Shown: positions 24,452 through 32,769 of the stretch, piece by piece
How the letters are laid out: every line of letters begins with the position of its first letter
Numbering within the stretch: position 1 is the first letter of the stretch
NCBI GenBank assembly: GCA_964651535.1
Contig: CAZYYE010000004.1
Span: forward strand, 59,029 to 123,028
Length of the DNA: 64,000 bases
Origin: Terrimesophilobacter sp964651535
Lineage (GTDB): Bacteria > Actinomycetota > Actinomycetes > Actinomycetales > Microbacteriaceae
Reading direction: 5' to 3'
Notes under the pieces: model-generated
Databases searched by the model: none
What the model saw: only the letters and a program-made list of their open reading frames with translations
Told to the model about the DNA's origin: nothing
Made by a program: the position numbers and the translations under genes

Positions 24452-26219
24452 CGTCCGGACCGAACGTGGCCGTCGGCGTCCACCACAGCGGGACGGAGAG
24501 GCCCTCGCCGGGGCCGACCGTGTTCGCCACTTCCTTGGCCCTTGCGTATCCGGACTGGGCGTGGCGCACCACGCCGATTCCGCTGTCGACCGTGAGTGCC
24601 GCCTTGAGCCGGAACGCCGCGACGTCGGTGCCGTCCGCGATCATCGTCACGCCGGTGTGCACGGAGTCGCCCATGGCGTAGTTGGCCTGGATGGCGATGA
24701 GGTCGCACATGCCGGAGGCGTTCAGCAGCCCGTTCAGGTACGGCCAGTCGGAGATGAGGTCGGAACCGTCCGGCATCGCCTCGGACTCGAACGTCGGGTT
24801 GATGATCGAACCGGAGTCGAGGTTGTCCCGCGAGAACGCGACCGGGCCCTTCACCTCGCCGTTCTTGATGAGTTCGTTGACCGCGAGACCGAACTTCTTG
24901 CGCTCGCCGAATCCGAGGTAGCAGACCCGCGCCGGCAGACCCTCGATCGGCACGTGCTGGCGGGCGAGCGTGATCCACCGGGTCGCGATGTCGTCGTCGG
25001 GGAACAGTTCGAGCACGAGGTCGTCCAGCCGCGCCAGGTCGGCGGGGTCGCCCGAGGTGCAGGTCCAGCGGAACGGTCCGCGGCCCTCGAGGAAGAGCGG
25101 GCGGAGGTACGCCGAGACGAACCCGGGAATCTTCATCGCATCCTCGAAGCCGTGCACCTGGCATTCGCGGCGGATCTGGTTGCCGTACTCGAACGTGGGG
25201 ACTCCGTTGTCGAAGAACTGGTTCATCGCCTTCAGCTGGCGCACCATCGCGGTGCGGGAGATCTCGAAGTAGGCGTCGCGATCCTTCTTGCGGAAGTCCT
25301 CCGCCTCCAGAACCGTGTATCCGATGGGCACGTAGGCCAGCGGGTCGTGCGCCGGAGTCATCTCGGTGACGACATCCGGGCGGAAGTCGTTTTCGAGGCA
25401 GTACTCGAAGAGCTCGGTGGCGTTCGCGACGACTGCGATACCCAGCGGCTTCTTGGCGGCGGCGGCCTCCTTCGCGAGTTCGATGGCGTGCGGGATGGAG
25501 TCGGCGAGCACATCCGCGTAGCCGACCTTAATGCGGTTGCGGATGATGCGCTCGTCAACGTCGGCGCAGATGGCGACGCCACCGAGCATCGTCATGGCGC
25601 GAGGCTGGTTGCCGCCCATGCCGCCCATACCGGCGCACACCAGGATCTTGCCGACCCAGGAGCCGTTGAGGTGGATGTTCGCGACGGAACGCAGTGTTTC
25701 GAAGGTGCCCTGGATGACTCCCTGCGTGCCGATGTACTCCCACGGCGAGGCGGTGTATTGGGCGAAGATCGTGAGGTTCTTGTCCTGGAGCTCGTAGAAC
25801 GTTTTCCAGGTGGGCCGCACGAAGTTCGTGGTCGCCATGACGACGCGCGGTGCGAGTTCGTGGGTTTCGAACACGGCCACCGGCATTCCGGACTGCACCA
25901 CGAGAGTTTCGTCGTCTTCCAGGTTCTTGAGGGACTCGATGATCGCGTAGTACGACTCCCAGTTGCGGGCCGCTTTGCCGATGCCGCCGTAGATGACGAG
26001 ATTTTCGGCGTGCTCCGCGACCTCCATGTTGTTTTCGAGCATCCGCAGGATGGTCTCCTGCTTCCAGCCTTTGCAGCGCAGCGTGTCACCGCGCTGGGCC
26101 GTGACCTCGTAGAGAACTTCCGGCTTCACGGCGGGAAGCTCACCGAAAGCGATACCCGTAGCGTTGCCGCCGGGGTGCTTCGTGTTGATCGTGACGGGGG
26201 TGTCGTGGGCGATGGACAT
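24444..26219 (-). CDS. hutU: Urocanate hydratase
   Basis: Adds water to urocanate to form imidazolone propionate, using tightly bound NAD+. The 591-residue protein carries the NAD-binding AGMGGMGGNQPRAMTMLGG, the segment GLPARVCYLGFGERKKFG with the catalytic cysteine, and VAFSRDNLDSGS with DGSDLISDWPYLNGLLN. The usual HHGGGVGMGYSQHAG-type segment is replaced by IQANYAMGDSVHTG, so it belongs to a variant group. AAGGAGT lies just upstream of ATG 26219; twelve bases separate it from hutH. Confidence 0.92.
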   Translation of the reverse strand: MSIAHDTPVTINTKHPGGNATGIAFGELPAVKPEVLYEVTAQRGDTLRCKGWKQETILRMLENNMEVAEHAENLVIYGGIGKAARNWESYYAIIESLKNLEDDETLVVQSGMPVAVFETHELAPRVVMATTNFVRPTWKTFYELQDKNLTIFAQYTASPWEYIGTQGVIQGTFETLRSVANIHLNGSWVGKILVCAGMGGMGGNQPRAMTMLGGVAICADVDERIIRNRIKVGYADVLADSIPHAIELAKEAAAAKKPLGIAVVANATELFEYCLENDFRPDVVTEMTPAHDPLAYVPIGYTVLEAEDFRKKDRDAYFEISRTAMVRQLKAMNQFFDNGVPTFEYGNQIRRECQVHGFEDAMKIPGFVSAYLRPLFLEGRGPFRWTCTSGDPADLARLDDLVLELFPDDDIATRWITLARQHVPIEGLPARVCYLGFGERKKFGLAVNELIKNGEVKGPVAFSRDNLDSGSIINPTFESEAMPDGSDLISDWPYLNGLLNASGMCDLIAIQANYAMGDSVHTGVTMIADGTDVAAFRLKAALTVDSGIGVVRHAQSGYARAKEVANTVGPGEGLSVPLWWTPTATFGPDDA

Positions 26220-26231
26220 GGGTACTCCTTC

Positions 26232-27875
26232 TTACTGGTTAATGGTGCGAAGCGCGTCGAGAACGGCACCGCTGTGCACGAGTTCGACGGCAGAACGAAC
26301 TCTGGGGTAGAGAACGGTGTCTTGGGTAATGTGGTCAATGAGGCGGCCGTCGGCGGAGCGATGCGAGCGCACAAGCTCCAGCACGGTTCGGCTGGCTGGG
26401 GAGAGCGCCGACAAATCTTTCCCCTCGAGCTTGAGGCGCAACTCCAGGGCTTGTGCCGCCATGAGCAGTTCGATGCCGATCACGTTCTCGATGTTGCTGA
26501 CGACCTGGCGCGCGTGCCGTCCGGCGTTGTTCGCCATGGAGACGTGGTCTTCCTGGTTGGCGCTCGTCGGGATCGAATCGACGCTGTCCGGATGCGCGAG
26601 CGTTTTGCAGTCGGAGACGAGGGCAGCTGCGAGGTACTGCGGCAGCATGAATCCGCAGTCCATGCCGACCTGTTCGCTCGCGATGAGCATGTCCGGCAGC
26701 CCCCGGTTGAGCGTTCCGTCGGTAAGGCGGAACAGTCGACGCTCGGCGATGTTGCCGATCTCGGTGACGACGATGGAGAGGAAGTCCGAGGCGAACGCGA
26801 GGTATTCGGCATGGAAGTTGCCGCCGGACACCGCTTTGAGGGTGCGCGATTGCGGGAGATCCGGGAAGACGAGCGGGTTGTCGGTCGCGGCGTTGATTTC
26901 GGTCTCGACGATGCCGCGAACGAAGCGCAGGGTGTCCTTGACCGGGCCGAGCACTTGCGGTGTGCAGCGCAACGAGTAGGCGTCCTGCGGAGGCTGGCGC
27001 ACCGGGTCACGGTCCACATCCCCGTCGATGAACTCGCTGCCGGCGAGCAGTTCGCGGATGCGCGCGGCAACCTCGATCTGCCCCCTGTGGCCCCGTGCCT
27101 CATGGATCTGAGGCAGGAAGGCGTCGCCGAAACCGGCGAGGGCCTCAATGGACATGGCGGCTGTGACTTGAGCGGTTTCGAGCAGGTTTTCGGCATCGGC
27201 AAGCGCGAGCGCAGCCTGCGCGGTGGAGAAGGAGGTGCCGTTCGTGAGTGCGAGGCCTTCCTTCGGGCCGAGCACGATGCGCTCGAGGCCCGCCGCCTTC
27301 ATTGCGGTGATCCCGCTGACGAGTGTGCCGTCGACGAAGGCTTCGCCGCTGTCGATGTCCACGTCGTCGCCTGCCGGCCGCGACATCACGATAGCGAGGT
27401 GGGCAAGCGGAATGAGATCGCCGCTCGCGCCGAGGGAACCATACTCGGGCACGGCAGGGAATACCCCGCGCTCCAGCATGGCCAGAAGTGTTGCGGGAAG
27501 CTCGAGCCGCACAGCCGAGTAGCCGCGGGTGAGACTCACAGCGCGGATCAGCATCGACCCGCGAACGACATCCTCGTCGAGGAAGCGACCGACTCCGCTC
27601 GTGTTGGACAGGATGAGTCGTCGCGAGAGCTCGGATGCGTCATCGACGCTCTCGAAAGCCTGGCGGCCGGCGAGCGATCCGAAGCCGGTGTTGACGCTGT
27701 AGATCGGGGCGACGGCCTTACCGGCACGCATGTCGTCGGTGATGGCGCTCACCCACTGTTCGCTGACCCGCATCGCTGCAACAGCGCCCTCGGAGATCGT
27801 TGCTTTCCGGCGGTCGCGAACGATCGCCAGAAAATCCTCGAGGGTGAGAGGCTTCTCGCCGATTTCGATGCTCAC
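26232..27875 (-). CDS. hutH: Histidine ammonia-lyase
   Basis: Removes ammonia from histidine to give urocanate, the first step of the pathway. The 547-residue protein has the segment YGSLGASGDLIPLAHLA, whose Ala-Ser-Gly forms the MIO prosthetic group. YSVNTGFGSLAG comes before it and NQEDHVSMANNAGRHARQV after it. GTG 27875 is preceded by GGAAGGA at a seven-base spacing and gives a sensible family length; the ATG 18 codons upstream lacks a site. First gene of the hutHUIF operon. Confidence 0.95.
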   Translation of the reverse strand: MSIEIGEKPLTLEDFLAIVRDRRKATISEGAVAAMRVSEQWVSAITDDMRAGKAVAPIYSVNTGFGSLAGRQAFESVDDASELSRRLILSNTSGVGRFLDEDVVRGSMLIRAVSLTRGYSAVRLELPATLLAMLERGVFPAVPEYGSLGASGDLIPLAHLAIVMSRPAGDDVDIDSGEAFVDGTLVSGITAMKAAGLERIVLGPKEGLALTNGTSFSTAQAALALADAENLLETAQVTAAMSIEALAGFGDAFLPQIHEARGHRGQIEVAARIRELLAGSEFIDGDVDRDPVRQPPQDAYSLRCTPQVLGPVKDTLRFVRGIVETEINAATDNPLVFPDLPQSRTLKAVSGGNFHAEYLAFASDFLSIVVTEIGNIAERRLFRLTDGTLNRGLPDMLIASEQVGMDCGFMLPQYLAAALVSDCKTLAHPDSVDSIPTSANQEDHVSMANNAGRHARQVVSNIENVIGIELLMAAQALELRLKLEGKDLSALSPASRTVLELVRSHRSADGRLIDHITQDTVLYPRVRSAVELVHSGAVLDALRTINQ

Positions 27876-27903
27876 AGGGGTGTCCTTCCAGTTGCTGCCA
27901 GCA

Positions 27904-27931
27904 ACGCTAGTCGTGCCGGGAGCAGGCACAA
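27904..27931 (-). promoter_or_regulatory. Candidate hutH promoter
   Basis: On the minus strand TTGTGC (27926-27931), 16 bases, then TAGCGT (27904-27909). Transcription would start about 22 bases before the hutH GTG. Confidence 0.4.
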
Positions 27932-27941
27932 GGGACGATTC

Positions 27942-27962
27942 TCACCAGGTGAAAATGGTGAA
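27942..27962. promoter_or_regulatory. Candidate operator upstream of hutH
   Basis: TCACC-A-GGTGA (27942-27952) is a perfect palindrome followed by GGTGAA at 27957-27962, giving three copies of the half site GGTGA in either orientation. It lies just upstream of the -35, a usual place for an activator or IclR-type regulator. The regulator encoded at 28950-29711 is the obvious candidate. Confidence 0.4.
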
Positions 27963-28221
27963 TCCTGATTTGCGGCAGATGCGCTGATTCAACTCGCCGC
28001 CATGGCAGGTTTCACTCGATCGCGTGTCATGCAAGTTCGGACTTTTGCCACCTGGTTCGGACAACGACGCTTCAGGCGGACTCCCCAAGGTTGGCCAATA
28101 CAAACGCCGGCAGCTGGCTGCTCCGAGCGAACCCAGCACACCACAACTGCTGAGGTTGACATCACAGTGAGGCTGGAAGTCCGCCCGATAGGGGAACCCC
28201 TTGCGGGACATCACTCAGCGT
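27963..28221. other. Non-coding stretch between hut operon and toxin-antitoxin pair
   Basis: Part of a 380-base gene-free gap (27876-28255). Its left end holds the hutH promoter and operator, its right end the antitoxin operator. In between there is no credible gene; a short imperfect hairpin GCAAGT TCGG ACTTTTGC lies at 28031-28048. It may mark the left border of an inserted module. Confidence 0.4.
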
Positions 28222-28239
28222 CGTACAATAAGTTGTACG
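28222..28239. promoter_or_regulatory. Palindromic operator of the toxin-antitoxin pair
   Basis: CGTACAA (28222-28228) and TTGTACG (28233-28239) form a perfect seven-base inverted repeat, 16 bases before the antitoxin ATG and overlapping the probable promoter. YefM-type antitoxins are known to bind TGTACA-like palindromes, so autoregulation is expected. Confidence 0.65.
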
Positions 28240-28255
28240 TTGGAAAGGAAACATC

Positions 28256-28507
28256 ATGCGCACAATGACTTACTCAGAGTCCCGAGCACAGTACGCTGCG
28301 ACACTTTCCGCTGTAGTCGATGACCGCGAGGAAGTCATCATCACCCGCGCCGGCCACGAACCAGTAGTCATTGTCTCGCTAGACGATTATGAGTCATTGA
28401 AAGAAACCGCGTACCTGTTGAAATCCCCGACGAACGCCAGGCGACTTCTCGGTGCAATAGAACGGCTCGAATCTGGTAAAGGTGTCGAGCACGACATCAC
28501 AGAATGA
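28256..28507 (+). CDS. Type II antitoxin, Phd/YefM family
   Basis: The 83-residue antitoxin starts MRTMTYSESRAQYAATLSAV, the Phd/YefM DNA-binding fold, then VIITRAGHEPVVIVSLDDYE, and ends in a charged, flexible tail that would wrap the toxin. GGAAAGGAAA lies five bases before ATG 28256. A second in-frame ATG at 28265 is possible. Its stop overlaps the toxin ATG (ATGA). It should repress its own promoter at the adjacent palindrome and neutralise the YoeB-like toxin. Confidence 0.9.
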   Translation: MRTMTYSESRAQYAATLSAVVDDREEVIITRAGHEPVVIVSLDDYESLKETAYLLKSPTNARRLLGAIERLESGKGVEHDITE

Positions 28508-28764
28508 AGTTGGTCTGGGACGAGGACGCGTGGGACGACTATGAATGGTGGCAGACGCAGGATCGAAAGGTTCTCAAGCGCATCAACATCCTGCTGAGGG
28601 ACATCGCACGAAATGAAAACGAAGGCATCGGAAAGCCGGAGTCGTTGAAGCACGGTTTTCATGGCTATTGGTCGCGACGAATCACCGACGAACACCGGCT
28701 CGTGTACAAAGTTGACAGCGATGAAATTCGGATTGCCGGATGCCGCTATCACTACGGTCACTAA
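28504..28764 (+). CDS. Type II toxin, YoeB/Txe family mRNA endonuclease
   Basis: An 86-residue RelE-fold ribosome-dependent mRNase. Family residues are present: GKPESLKH (Glu), GYWSRRITDEHRLVYKV (Arg and Tyr) and the end CRYHYGH (His-Tyr). Length is typical. It is translated from an ATG overlapping the antitoxin stop. The pair sits between hutH and the hut regulator genes, transcribed against them, which suggests insertion into an older hut cluster. Confidence 0.92.
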   Translation: MKLVWDEDAWDDYEWWQTQDRKVLKRINILLRDIARNENEGIGKPESLKHGFHGYWSRRITDEHRLVYKVDSDEIRIAGCRYHYGH

Positions 28765-28949
28765 TAAAAAGCACCCACCCGCAAGCCGGAAGATGAACAG
28801 ACACTTCCCCGCGATGCCGCATACATGGAGATAGGCATCACTAGATGTCGCATGTGCCCCGCCCGACATTAAGCCCGATGGAGGGGCGTCATATGCTCGA
28901 GCCAGATGCGGTGTTTTGTCCGAACTGGCGAATCCCGTGACGTCGCGGT

Positions 28950-29711
28950 TCAACGCACGTGCGGTTCCATCGCGTCGGTGAGCAGATCGGCCGCGTCGCT
29001 CAGCGCCCGCAGCGCGCGGTGCGACCACGCGTTGCTGCTGCAGCGGCTTTCCGGCCCGGCGACAGTGAGGGAACAGACGATTTCGCCGCCCGAGAAGACT
29101 GGGCGCGCTATCGCGATGGCGCCCTGGCTCAACTCACCGCGCGAGATCGCGTATCCGGTGTCCCGGATTTGCTTCAGGTACTCGAGCAGGGCGCCGCGCG
29201 ACGGCGTGCGCTCGGTGAAGCGCGGAAAACGCTGCTCGAGCACCTTCTCGATGACCGCCTCCGGCGCAAAGGCCAGAAGGGTGCGCTGGCCTGCGCCGGC
29301 ATGCAGGGGCAGCAGCTGGTTGATCTTGAACGCGTAGCGCAAGGCGTGCGGCGAACTCACCTGCTTCAGGCAAATGGCATGCAAACCGGATCTCACGGCC
29401 AGAACCGCCGTCTCCGAAGTGCTCTCCACAATCGATTCGAGCACCGAGACGCCGATCTCCGCGAGCCGCGTATGCGTCAGGTGCTGCCCGGAGAGGTCGA
29501 GCAGCCTCCAGCCCGGCGTGTAGCTTCCGTGGAACTCTTCGATCAGCGAAAGTTCCCGCAGGCTCTTGATGTAGCGGTACACCGTGCTGACCGGAATGCC
29601 GAGGTCCGCGGCGAGCTCCTCGACGCTGACTTCGCCGGTCGCGGCGATCCGCACCATGATCGCGAGGCCGCGTTCAAAGGATGTGCGAGGTTCGGGAAAA
29701 CCGCTGACCAT
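28950..29711 (-). CDS. IclR family transcriptional regulator
   Basis: A 253-residue regulator. The winged helix at about residues 9-70 contains VSVEELAADLGIPVSTVYRY, the recognition helix. The C-terminal effector domain (about 85-250) has LHAGAGQRTLLAFAP and GYAISRGELSQGAIAIARPV. It lies in the hut cluster four bases downstream of hutD and probably controls histidine use, with urocanate or a later intermediate as ligand (inference). TACGCT six bases before ATG 29711 suggests it can also be transcribed on its own. Confidence 0.88.
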   Translation of the reverse strand: MVSGFPEPRTSFERGLAIMVRIAATGEVSVEELAADLGIPVSTVYRYIKSLRELSLIEEFHGSYTPGWRLLDLSGQHLTHTRLAEIGVSVLESIVESTSETAVLAVRSGLHAICLKQVSSPHALRYAFKINQLLPLHAGAGQRTLLAFAPEAVIEKVLEQRFPRFTERTPSRGALLEYLKQIRDTGYAISRGELSQGAIAIARPVFSGGEIVCSLTVAGPESRCSSNAWSHRALRALSDAADLLTDAMEPHVR

Positions 29712-29715
29712 GCAC

Positions 29716-30396
29716 TCAGCGTAGGCCAGGGCGGTCCGGCCGCGACAGCGCGTCGGCCGCACCCGCGACGGCGGCAATCGAGATGACCGCGACGACGCCG
29801 TCGGCGGTGATGGCGTGCTGGTGTGCCGCAGACCCCACCACGGTGTCGTAGCGCCCGAGGTCCACGGCGGCTGCGCGCTCGGACCCGGAGTCGGCGGCGG
29901 GCCGGAGCGATGCCTGGCCATGCAGCACAACGCAGTATTGCGACCCCTGCATGAGCAGCGGGCGGCGGGCATCCACGTGTTCGATGGTCACGTCGGCGCT
30001 CACGGTCCCGGTCCGGGCGATCAGGTTCAGGTCGCGAATCGGCCCGTGCGGAAGCGCTGCGCTCGTTTCGGCGCCGCCGTCGAACTCGAACGGCCGGTAC
30101 CGTTCCAGGTTCTCCACCCTGCCATCCACCGTGAGAGTGATCCCGGCCCCGTCGATGACGGTGAGGATCCTCGTCATCCCGGGGAAGGCCGAGAATGGGC
30201 CGGAGCTGTCGACATCCGCGATGCTGAGCCGCCAATCCCAGTCGTGCTCTGCCGGAATCCATCCTCCGGAGCTGGCGAGGCGCCTGCTCAGGACCTGCCG
30301 AGTGACGCCACCGCCGTTGCGCCACGGCTCGGCGGTGAGGTTCTTCCACGCGATGACCATTCCTGAATCAGCAAGGTCATCCCGGGGGTCGGTCAC
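29716..30396 (-). CDS. hutD: HutD/Ves family protein
   Basis: A cupin-fold protein of 226 residues found in many hut operons; in Pseudomonas it limits pathway overload, possibly by binding formylglutamate. Here W-K-N...EPWRNGGGVTRQVLSRR, DWDWRLSIADVDSSGPFSAF and GMTRILTVIDGAGITL mark the HutD/Ves family. The GTG at 30396 is chosen because TATTCT lies exactly six bases upstream; an ATG twelve codons further in is the alternative. It is directly upstream of the IclR gene and divergent from the M20 gene. Confidence 0.88.
   Translation of the reverse strand: MTDPRDDLADSGMVIAWKNLTAEPWRNGGGVTRQVLSRRLASSGGWIPAEHDWDWRLSIADVDSSGPFSAFPGMTRILTVIDGAGITLTVDGRVENLERYRPFEFDGGAETSAALPHGPIRDLNLIARTGTVSADVTIEHVDARRPLLMQGSQYCVVLHGQASLRPAADSGSERAAAVDLGRYDTVVGSAAHQHAITADGVVAVISIAAVAGAADALSRPDRPGLR
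29718..29723 (-). promoter_or_regulatory. -10 box of the iclR-type gene
   Basis: TACGCT, six bases, then ATG 29711 on the minus strand; it overlaps the end of hutD. Confidence 0.45.
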
Positions 30397-30402
30397 CTGC
30401 CC

Positions 30403-30408
30403 AGAATA
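30403..30408 (-). promoter_or_regulatory. -10 box of hutD
   Basis: TATTCT on the minus strand, six bases before the GTG start of hutD. Confidence 0.5.
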
Positions 30409-30549
30409 CGGCGGCGTCGCGCAGTTCGTCCCCTGGTTCGCGTGCGGCGGGCGCGAGATTCCGGACGGTATCCTGAGGAGCGCGGGCCAAAGCCCGCAAC
30501 GGATGCGGACGCTCACCCTCGGCTTCACCGGGTCGGCAGAAAGGCGCCA

Positions 30550-31830
30550 GTGCACATCACGGTCGTTAATTCGTTGCTGGGGGCCATCGACGATATTGGG
30601 CGGGATGCGCGCCGCGGCGGCTACTCGCGCCCCGTATATTCGGAGGCCGAACTGACCCTGCGGGAATGGTTCACCGCGGAGGCCACGGCGCGGGGGCTGG
30701 ACGTTTCGACGGATGCGAACGGCATCATCTGGGCGTGGTGGGATCTGCCGAACGCCGCAGACGCGGGGGATGCGTCGCGCGAGGGTGCCCTCGTCACCGG
30801 CTCGCACCTGGATTCCGTCCCCGGCGGCGGTGCGTTCGACGGCCCGCTCGGTGTGGCCAGTGCTTTGGCCGCCTATGACCTGCTCGCGGCGAGGGAGGCG
30901 GCCGGCGAACTCCACCGCACCCGCGCCCTGGCGATCGCGGTGTTCCCGGAGGAAGAGGGTTCGCGCTTCGGCGTCGCCTGCCTCGGGTCGAGACTGCTCG
31001 CCGGCGCGATCGATCCGGTCAGAGCCCTTGCGCTGCGCGACCGAGACGGAAACACGTTCGCGGACGTCGTCACCGCACAGGGCCTCGACCCCGACCGCAT
31101 GGGCAGGGACGACGCAACTCTCGCGCGCATCGGCCACTTCGTCGAACTGCACGTTGAGCAAGGCAGAGGGTTGAACTCGGAGGCGTACACCGATCACGCG
31201 GGGCGCGGACCCGCCATCGCGGTGGGCAACAGCATCCTCGGGCACGGGCGCTGGCGGCTGAGGTTCACCGGTCAGGGCAACCACGCCGGCACGACGCTCA
31301 TGACCGACCGCGCCGACCCGATGGTTGCCGCCGCTCAGACCATCGTCGCCGTGCGCGCGATCGCCGCGGCTCAGAACGATGCCCGGGCGACGGTGGGTCG
31401 GATCGAACCCATCCCGGGCGGCACGAACGTGATTGCCTCCATCGTGGACATGTGGCTGGACGTGCGGCATCCGGATGATGCGATCACGGCTGCGCTCGTT
31501 GAGAAGATCCACCTCGATGCGCAGACCATCGCCGCCGCTGAGGGTTGCGCGGTGGAGCTCGTCGAGGAGTCGCTGTCGGGCACCGTGCACTTCGATACGA
31601 CGCTGACCCGGTCGCTCGTCGACTCGGTGCGCGGTCGGGTGCCGGATGCGCCGCTCCTGCCGACCGGCGCTGGACACGATGCCGGCGTGCTCGCCGCCGT
31701 CGTGCCGACGGGGATGATCTACGTGCGAAACCCGTCCGGCATCAGCCACTCGCCGGAAGAATTCGTGGAGGATGCCGATGCCGACGCTGGCGCGTTGGCG
31801 TTAGCGGAAGCGCTCGCTGACTTGCTCTAA
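30550..31830 (+). CDS. M20 family amidohydrolase (allantoate / N-carbamoyl amino acid hydrolase type)
   Basis: A metal-dependent amidohydrolase of 426 residues. Metal ligands are visible: GSHLDSVPGGGAFDGPLGV (His and Asp near residue 82), PEEEGSRFG (Glu), ELHVEQGRGL (His) and SGISHSPEEF (His). A dimerisation lid occupies about 215-330. Family members cut allantoate or N-carbamoyl amino acids. The gene lies in a hut cluster that has HutF but no recognisable N-formylglutamate deformylase, so it may supply that last step; this is inference. GTG 30550 has AAAGGCG upstream. Confidence 0.85.
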   Translation: MHITVVNSLLGAIDDIGRDARRGGYSRPVYSEAELTLREWFTAEATARGLDVSTDANGIIWAWWDLPNAADAGDASREGALVTGSHLDSVPGGGAFDGPLGVASALAAYDLLAAREAAGELHRTRALAIAVFPEEEGSRFGVACLGSRLLAGAIDPVRALALRDRDGNTFADVVTAQGLDPDRMGRDDATLARIGHFVELHVEQGRGLNSEAYTDHAGRGPAIAVGNSILGHGRWRLRFTGQGNHAGTTLMTDRADPMVAAAQTIVAVRAIAAAQNDARATVGRIEPIPGGTNVIASIVDMWLDVRHPDDAITAALVEKIHLDAQTIAAAEGCAVELVEESLSGTVHFDTTLTRSLVDSVRGRVPDAPLLPTGAGHDAGVLAAVVPTGMIYVRNPSGISHSPEEFVEDADADAGALALAEALADLL

Positions 31831-31842
31831 GGGAGCGGTGCG

Positions 31843-32769
31843 CTACCCGCGGCGGAACACCTCGGCGGCGATGACGAGGTCCTCCCACGGCATCCCCGAA
31901 CTCTTGAACACTCGAGTTCGCGTGCGATCGACCTCGACAGCGCCGGTCACCAGCTCGCGAATCGTCGAAACGTGATCGAGCGTGATGGCACCTTCGCCCA
32001 CGGCCATCATGATGTCGCCGCCCTCGATCTGCACGTGGCCGAGATCCTCGACAATCACTTGCGAGCGAGCGATGAGCCCCGAGTCGAGTTCGCGCGCGTC
32101 GAGTTCGTGGCTGCCGACCGCCATGACGCACGAGTCGATGGGCGCCAGAGAACCGTCAAACACCGGCTCCCGCGCGGTTGTCGCCGCGACAATGAGCTGC
32201 GCATCCTTCACGTCATCCGCTGAGCCCACGATTGTGGGGATGCCCGATTCCGTGACCTGATCAGCAAGAACTTGCGCACGGTCCTTGTTGCGGGCGACCA
32301 GGGTGATGCGCTTGATGTCCCGGATCGAGCGCAGCGCCTCCACGTGACCCCACGCCTGCGGGCCGTAACCGAAGATGACCATGTGCTCGCACTCTTCCGG
32401 CGCGAGCAGGTCGGCGGCGGCGGCCGACACCGCAGGCGTGCGCAGCGTCGTGAGGGCGACGCCGTCCATGATCGCGATCGGGGTCAGTGTTGGCGTGTCA
32501 AAGAGCAGGTAGTGGCCCTGAATACGTTCGAGCCCCAACTCCGGGTTCCCGGGCGCGACCGTCACGACCTTCACGCCGAGGAACTCCTCGCTCTGCGTCG
32601 GCATGAGCAGCACCTGGCCTTTGTGCACATTGTCGATGTGCTTGGGCAGATCCTTCGCGGGGTCGACGCCCGCGCGCAGGTCGCGGTGGTACGCCTGCAC
32701 GGCGTCGCCGAAACTCACGCGTCGATAGACCTCATCGGCAGAAATCCAGGGAATGGCGGGGGTCGTCAT
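31843..32769 (-). CDS. Ornithine cyclodeaminase/mu-crystallin family protein, probable pyrroline-2-carboxylate reductase
   Basis: A 308-residue NAD(P)H-dependent protein of the OCD/mu-crystallin family. The dinucleotide loop is IFGYGPQAWGHVEALRSI at about residue 128; KVVTVAPGNPELG and the GVALTTLRTPAVSAAAADLL segment belong to the substrate domain. It overlaps the racemase-family gene upstream (ATGA). In hydroxyproline clusters this family reduces Delta1-pyrroline-2-carboxylate, the product of 3-hydroxyproline dehydratases, to L-proline, and that is the best prediction here rather than ornithine cyclisation. Confidence 0.8.
   Translation of the reverse strand: MTTPAIPWISADEVYRRVSFGDAVQAYHRDLRAGVDPAKDLPKHIDNVHKGQVLLMPTQSEEFLGVKVVTVAPGNPELGLERIQGHYLLFDTPTLTPIAIMDGVALTTLRTPAVSAAAADLLAPEECEHMVIFGYGPQAWGHVEALRSIRDIKRITLVARNKDRAQVLADQVTESGIPTIVGSADDVKDAQLIVAATTAREPVFDGSLAPIDSCVMAVGSHELDARELDSGLIARSQVIVEDLGHVQIEGGDIMMAVGEGAITLDHVSTIRELVTGAVEVDRTRTRVFKSSGMPWEDLVIAAEVFRRG

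Noticed and set aside
24027..27968. A 1313-codon open frame on the plus strand opposite hutI, hutU and hutH
   Set aside because: It runs antisense across three well-supported hut genes, has no recognisable domain and a charged, low-complexity composition. Such frames arise from high third-position GC on the coding strand.
28055..28925. GTTCGGACAA (28055-28064) and TTGTCCGAAC (28916-28925) flanking the toxin-antitoxin pair as possible insertion borders
   Set aside because: A ten-base inverted match within about 900 bases is expected by chance at this length, and no target duplication or transposase gene accompanies it.
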